NCBI GenBank assembly: GCA_951799445.1
Contig: OX637288.1
Span: 33,583,288-33,647,287, forward strand
Reading direction: 5' to 3'
DNA length: 64,000 bases
Origin: Pseudisothecium myosuroides
Taxonomy: Eukaryota; Streptophyta; Bryopsida; Hypnales; Lembophyllaceae
Of the stretch, positions 59,636 through 64,000 are shown piece by piece (the first letter of the stretch is position 1; each line of letters opens with the position of its first letter). The translations under genes and the position numbers were made by a program. The notes below the pieces were generated by a model. That model did no database searches. It was not told the origin of the DNA and saw only the letters and a program-made list of their open reading frames with translations.

Positions 59636-60599
59636 TTAATTTGAAAACATTCTCTTATTTATTTCTAGTGGTTTATCAAGTGCAATAGTACTCAATAGAT
59701 CTATGCATGAAACTTGAGCATTGGATATTTGACAAACTTCTTTACAATGCAACCATTGTTGAATGCACTCAAAGTGATATTCATGTTTGCAAGGCAACTT
59801 GCACATTGTCTCTCCTTCTCAAATCCAAATTGACACACAATACACTTCATTGAATGAAAAGTATTATAGTCTTGGAAATTGGACGTATACACAAATTGTG
59901 GAAGTGCAACAATGGATTGAAGGTCAAGGCCTTTGCTCTTAGTTTCCTTTGCTTCCTCAAATGCAAGTACATCCTCATAAGAATCATTGTCCGAATCAAC
60001 ATCATCCATGTGCCAACCATTTTCAAGAGCATATTTGTACTAAAGTGTTTGATATTCACAATGAGGAACATGACAATCTAGGCAATGATCTAAGCAAAGA
60101 TTCAACGCTCTATTCTCTTGAATAAAGCTAAGATTTAACACTCTAATGTCTTGGACAGTAAGTAGATCAAATTCTTAATTGATAACCGCCTCACCGTCAC
60201 TACCGTGAGTACCATCGGTAGTATTACAATCATCGCTATCGATGGTAGTGTTGCCAATATCATCATTGGCAATTTGGCATTGCTATTAGAATTGTCACAT
60301 CCAATATAGTTATTCGCGTTGGCACATTCATCATAACCACATCTACCATGTTCATTTTGAATTCTGAATAAGATATTTTCTTGATTTGTTGACGTCTTTG
60401 GCAGAGTTACTGTAGTAGCATTTGATTCTAGTGCTACATCCTCAATTATATTTGAGGCACTATTTGGGGCACCATTTTCACCAACTTCAAATTGTTGCAC
60501 TTCATTTTCCTCACTAGTGTTTGACATTGCTTCATTTTTATTCTTCTTGGTGTCAAACTGATCCCTTGATTTTTTCTTGTTATTGCTAATGTTCATCAT
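59636..60599 (-). pseudogene. BIG BROTHER-like RING-H2 E3 ubiquitin ligase pseudogene
   Basis: Conceptual reading on the minus strand gives an acidic, Asn/Ser-rich N-terminal part from 60599, then the segment SYEDVLAFEEAKETKSKGLD typical of BIG BROTHER-type E3 ligases, followed by a RING-H2 finger split between two frames. KCIVCQFGFEK lies in one frame and LPCKHEYHFECIQQWL with later Cys residues in the next. Damage seen: a one-base frameshift inside the RING near 59811-59816, an earlier frameshift near 60268-60275, and in-frame stops at 60177-60175 and 60042-60040. The frame after the RING shift stays open to a stop at 59638-59636. No intron is evident across about 960 bp, so a retrocopy or an old intron-poor gene are both possible. 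Family members ubiquitinate regulators of organ growth; this copy cannot make an intact ligase as written. Confidence 0.75.
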
Positions 60600-62899
60600 C
60601 GATTACTACCGATGTTTACCTAAGTGATTTGTTTTTAAGCCAATAATGTCAAATTATTATTAACAAATTCAAAGAAAATAACTCAAATTTATGACAATGG
60701 TTATTTGTGTTAAAAAAGGTAAAAAAAAAAACCCAGTATCATAATAATAACATTTACAAACCAAATGAAAAACAAAGGTAAGGTCATCTATTTATATTTA
60801 TCGTCAATAAATGAATTTTATCACAGTAAAGCAAAGTGTATATTGAAATTTAAAGAAGAAACACAACTAAATTATCAATACAAAGATTTGCTTCACCTAT
60901 CTAAGTCCTTAAGTTGTGAGGCTTTCTCATCTCAAAAACTAGTTAGAAATTTTGTGAAATTTAATCATATAGATTACTAGTTGTTAGCATTTGAAGTGAA
61001 GGAAAAGGTTTGTTAACATCCTACCCAAGAATTTCATATGACTTTAATTGCCATTTGTGGAAAAAATTTGAACTCTAAATTTTGATCTTAAAAATCTCCC
61101 ATATTCAAGATCATATTAGCATATTGATCTTCACCAATTTTCACAAATAACTAAGATTTAGATATTCATAGGGTGTCAAATGAAATGCATTCAAAGTATA
61201 TCTAGAATTCCTTATACACTTTCAAGAAGATCCAACCAAAATAATAAGAACTAATATAGAGTTGGTATGCTTCAACTAAAGTAAATACATGAGACCAATG
61301 CCGGCAATAGGTTTCTTACATGGCATTTATGTATCATAGAATTGATAACTTAATATAAACATTATGAAAGATTGTGCTATACAAAAATGTACCAATAATC
61401 AACTAACAAATGTTAATTACTTATTGTTTAGAAGATTTTTGAAAACTTTCATGCTTTCTTTAAAGTGTAGACCTTTATAAATGTTAAATTAGATGAAAAC
61501 TATGAAATTTGGATGAAATTTTTTGTTGATGAAAATGATAATTGATAATTGTGGCATATTATGCATACATACTTAGAGCACTCAAATACTTTAGAAGACA
61601 TTGGAATCTTGACATATATAAGAACTCACTAAAATCAACATAGATATATTTTTTCACCATGCATGTTTAGATGAATAATGAGATTCTAATCTCCCCGATA
61701 TTTCTAGCCGTTTATTATGTATGTGTAAATTACTGATTTTGATTATTGCAACATTGTACAAATGTTATTTATGTAAATGTTAAATATTGTCAAAGTCACC
61801 TTCAAATTAATACAAATGTTCCTGTCTATGTATTCTCTATAATTGAAGCTTTAATCTTGTTAAAGAAAAAGCTTAAAGAGAAAGCATTCTACTCTTTTTT
61901 GCCACTTTTTGTGAGCTCTCTATTCATCATAGACCTTGTCAAATGGAAAGGTCTTCAGAGTAAAGTGATTTTGATTGAACATGCCTACAACTAGATCCAA
62001 TTGCTTTGTTAATCAGTTTCAAAGTTTGTTCATTGTGAAGCTCACTGTAGAAAGGTTCATTTGTCTTCTACATATCCAAAGACTTGAATTGCTGCTATTT
62101 TAGCCACCTTGAACCATTTACCAAAATGCTTTTTTAATATGTTAGAAGTAGACAATGTCCTCCACAACCGTGTCAATGGATTCAAAAGGATGAGTTTTTG
62201 CATTGCATCAGCTGCATTAGCCTTCATTGCACCCTTGAAGGCAGAGCATTTATGTTTGAGTTTATACTCTGCAAGGATGGGCTCTAAGACAATAGAATCT
62301 ATTGTCGTTGTTGCCAATAGTGAGCTTTGGTAATAAAAAAATGCGCTTCAAATAACTCTTCGCATTTTAACTAGAGCCAATATTGACTTGAATAGACAAC
62401 TCCCAATGCATCCATTAGCATAGCTACAAAGAAACGATTTGAAAGGTCCTTGACCAAAGACTTTCAACAGCAAGGCCCAATATCATTTTACATGAATAAA
62501 CATCATACGGAGTATTATATATTCTACATCAAGAGCATCAACAACTTCAAAGCAAATTTAACAACTTCAAAATCAAAGTAAAAAGAAGAATCTAAGGGGT
62601 GACATCCATGAGCTAAAAATTATTAAGAGAAGAACTCGTCAGTGCATAATTTCTAAATATCTTTCATCAAGATGTTGAAAACTTCTTGAGTCACTAATGT
62701 GTCTTCTCATAAATGAATCCAAATATGTAGCTGGATAAATTTTCTCTCCACATATATAATCACTACTAGAAAGGTAGTCAAAACCAAGACAAAATCAACA
62801 CATTTCTATTGGATTTTGACCGAATCAACATAAAATGATTATTCCTCATCAAAACACATTTTCTATTGGTTCAGTTTAAACCAACAAAATTCTATTAAA
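60600..62899. other. AT-rich intergenic, no gene
   Basis: An 86-codon minus-strand frame (62317-62057) has regular amphipathic composition but no recognised family. Nothing else is supportable. Confidence 0.4.
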
Positions 62900-63095
62900 T
62901 TTTTAGGAATTCCAAAAATCTTTTAGAATCTTTTAGAACCTTTCGGAATCTTTTAAAAATCTATTAGAATTTGTTCGAATCTTTTGGAAAACTATTTAAA
63001 ATCTATTAAAATCTATTAGACGCTTTTGAATATCTTTTAAAAATCTATTGAAGTCTTTAGATTTTTTAGAATCTTTCAAAAAATCATTCAAAATC
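62900..63095. repeat. AATCTTTTAGA-type minisatellite
   Basis: Roughly fifteen degenerate units of 11-13 bp (AATCTTTTAGAA, AATCTATTAGAA and variants) in an otherwise AT-rich stretch. Confidence 0.8.
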
Positions 63096-63156
63096 TTATA
63101 TAGGGTATGAAATCAAACACCTTCAAATGATTGTAGGTACATACCTACAACTACAG

Positions 63157-63399
63157 AAAATAGTAAAATTAGGTTGCCCTACACTAGTTTCTTGACAGTC
63201 CATTCTATATAAATATTCATTGCTATTGTACAATGATGCATTCAATCTAGAGCCATGTATATGATATAGATTAGTGCACCAATTCAAGGCCTTATTGAGA
63301 TCGTTGTATGTGCCTCCATGTAGACAAGCATTGAGTCATGAGGTAATTTAATCGAGGTAAGGCAACCTAATTGGTAAGGCAACCTAATTTCACTATTTT
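63157..63399. mobile_element. MITE inside a repeat shared with 12.72-12.87 kb
   Basis: 243 bp, with terminal inverted repeats of about 22 bp starting AAAATAGTAAAATTAGGTTG. The flanks match 12780-12870 without the insert. A direct 17-bp duplication containing GGTAAGGCAACCTAATT lies at the right end. Confidence 0.75.
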
Positions 63400-63574
63400 G
63401 TATAGATTCAAAGCTCATAGGCTCACATCTCTTTGCTCATGTGGTAGCATCCTTGTCTTTTTGCTCCCTAGTTCTGCATTTTTCTCTGTTCTTTTTCAAT
63501 ATCTCGTTCTCTCTTAGATGTAATTGGGAAGCATAGAAAAACTGTGTGTATTGACAATCAGCTAGAAAAGAAAT

Positions 63575-63596
63575 TACCATCATCATCATCATCATT
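63575..63596. repeat. (CAT)n microsatellite
   Basis: Six CAT units. Confidence 0.9.
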
Positions 63597-63746
63597 CACC
63601 CAACCCTAGAGCCTGAGAGGAGCCACACCTCCCTCGAGTGAGCTTTGTTGCCCAATTCCTTAGTGTTTACATACTTTTTGATAGCATTTTCTTGGAGAAT
63701 CGTGTTTAGCTGTTGCAGGCGGTCAGACTGACAGGTTAGTATGTGC

Positions 63747-64000
63747 AATTCGAGTCAGAAACAAGGATATACTAGTACTCAACGATATTAGGGTTTCGGA
63801 TGCCATTTTCGGCGGAGTCTTTAGACCATATTTTGCGTTGTTAGAGGATTGTTTAGTCTAGTTCTTGGTTGGTTTTTAGAGCGCATTACCTTGGCGAATA
63901 GAGTGAGAGGCTAATTCGAGCAATTTGAGTCAGAAACAAGGTCATACTAGTACCCGACGGTTTTAGGGTTTCGGCCGCCTTTTGGTGGAGTCTTCTGTTC
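63747..64000 (+). repeat. Tandem pair, 174-bp period, with TTAGGGTTT
   Basis: GAGTCAGAAACAAGG starts at 63752 and again at 63926, each followed by CATACTAGTAC-type sequence, TTAGGGTTTCGG and a GGNGGAGTCTT segment. The second unit runs off the window. The composition and motif resemble the upstream arrays of the two genes here, so a gene start beyond the edge is plausible. Confidence 0.65.

Noticed and set aside
62057..62317. hAT transposase C-terminal fragment
   Set aside because: The KVAKIA-VFG words are loosely similar, but the dimerisation residues and the following Ser-Glu-Arg motif are absent.

Overview
This window is nuclear DNA of a land plant. The evidence is two intron-containing genes with GT-AG introns that belong to plant-typical families, plus a dense load of plant-style miniature transposons. 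I cannot name the species. Intergenic DNA is very AT-rich, while the coding exons, especially the first exon of the YUCCA gene, are strongly GC-rich. Only two intact genes can be supported. A third is a decayed pseudogene, and there is one weak gene fragment.

Gene 1 (+ strand, 29720-32506, four exons, 439 aa) is a YUCCA-type flavin monooxygenase, the enzyme family that converts indole-3-pyruvate to auxin. Its 5' flank and first intron hold degenerate tandem repeats, its third intron holds a miniature inverted-repeat transposon, and its C-terminus carries a glutamine run. Gene 2 (- strand, 53188-50314, five exons, 216 aa) is a small UBA-domain protein resembling Arabidopsis AT5G53330. Its upstream region is a six-unit tandem repeat in which every unit carries a CCCTAA core resembling the plant telo-box. 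A broken copy of a BIG BROTHER-like RING-H2 E3 ligase lies at 60599-59636 on the - strand.

Most of the rest is repeats. From 1 to 23 kb and again at 42-47 kb the dominant component is a family of roughly 0.9-1 kb non-coding elements bounded by TTAA and terminal inverted repeats CCCCTAAAGG. Nested insertions, compared with related uninterrupted copies elsewhere in the window, give internal evidence that these elements duplicate TTAA on insertion, the signature of piggyBac-type transposition. Using the same comparisons I also see a Stowaway-like element with TA duplication, a Harbinger-like element with TTA duplication, Emigrant/pogo-like elements (CAGTAGAACCTCTCT ends), and several short palindromic MITE families whose ends begin with CTAAGGTAG.

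Layout: 1-23 kb, nested TTAA elements and MITEs; 23-28.5 kb, mixed MITEs and sparse single-copy sequence; 28.5-33 kb, YUCCA gene with GC-rich upstream block; 33-42 kb, low-repeat intergenic sequence with a few MITEs and one possible phosphatase fragment; 42-48 kb, nested transposons; 49-54 kb, UBA gene; 54-62 kb, very AT-rich sequence with a strand-composition switch, a long TA microsatellite and the RING pseudogene; 62.7-64 kb, minisatellite, MITE and a tandem pair with TTAGGGTTT motifs that may be the upstream region of a gene beyond the window.
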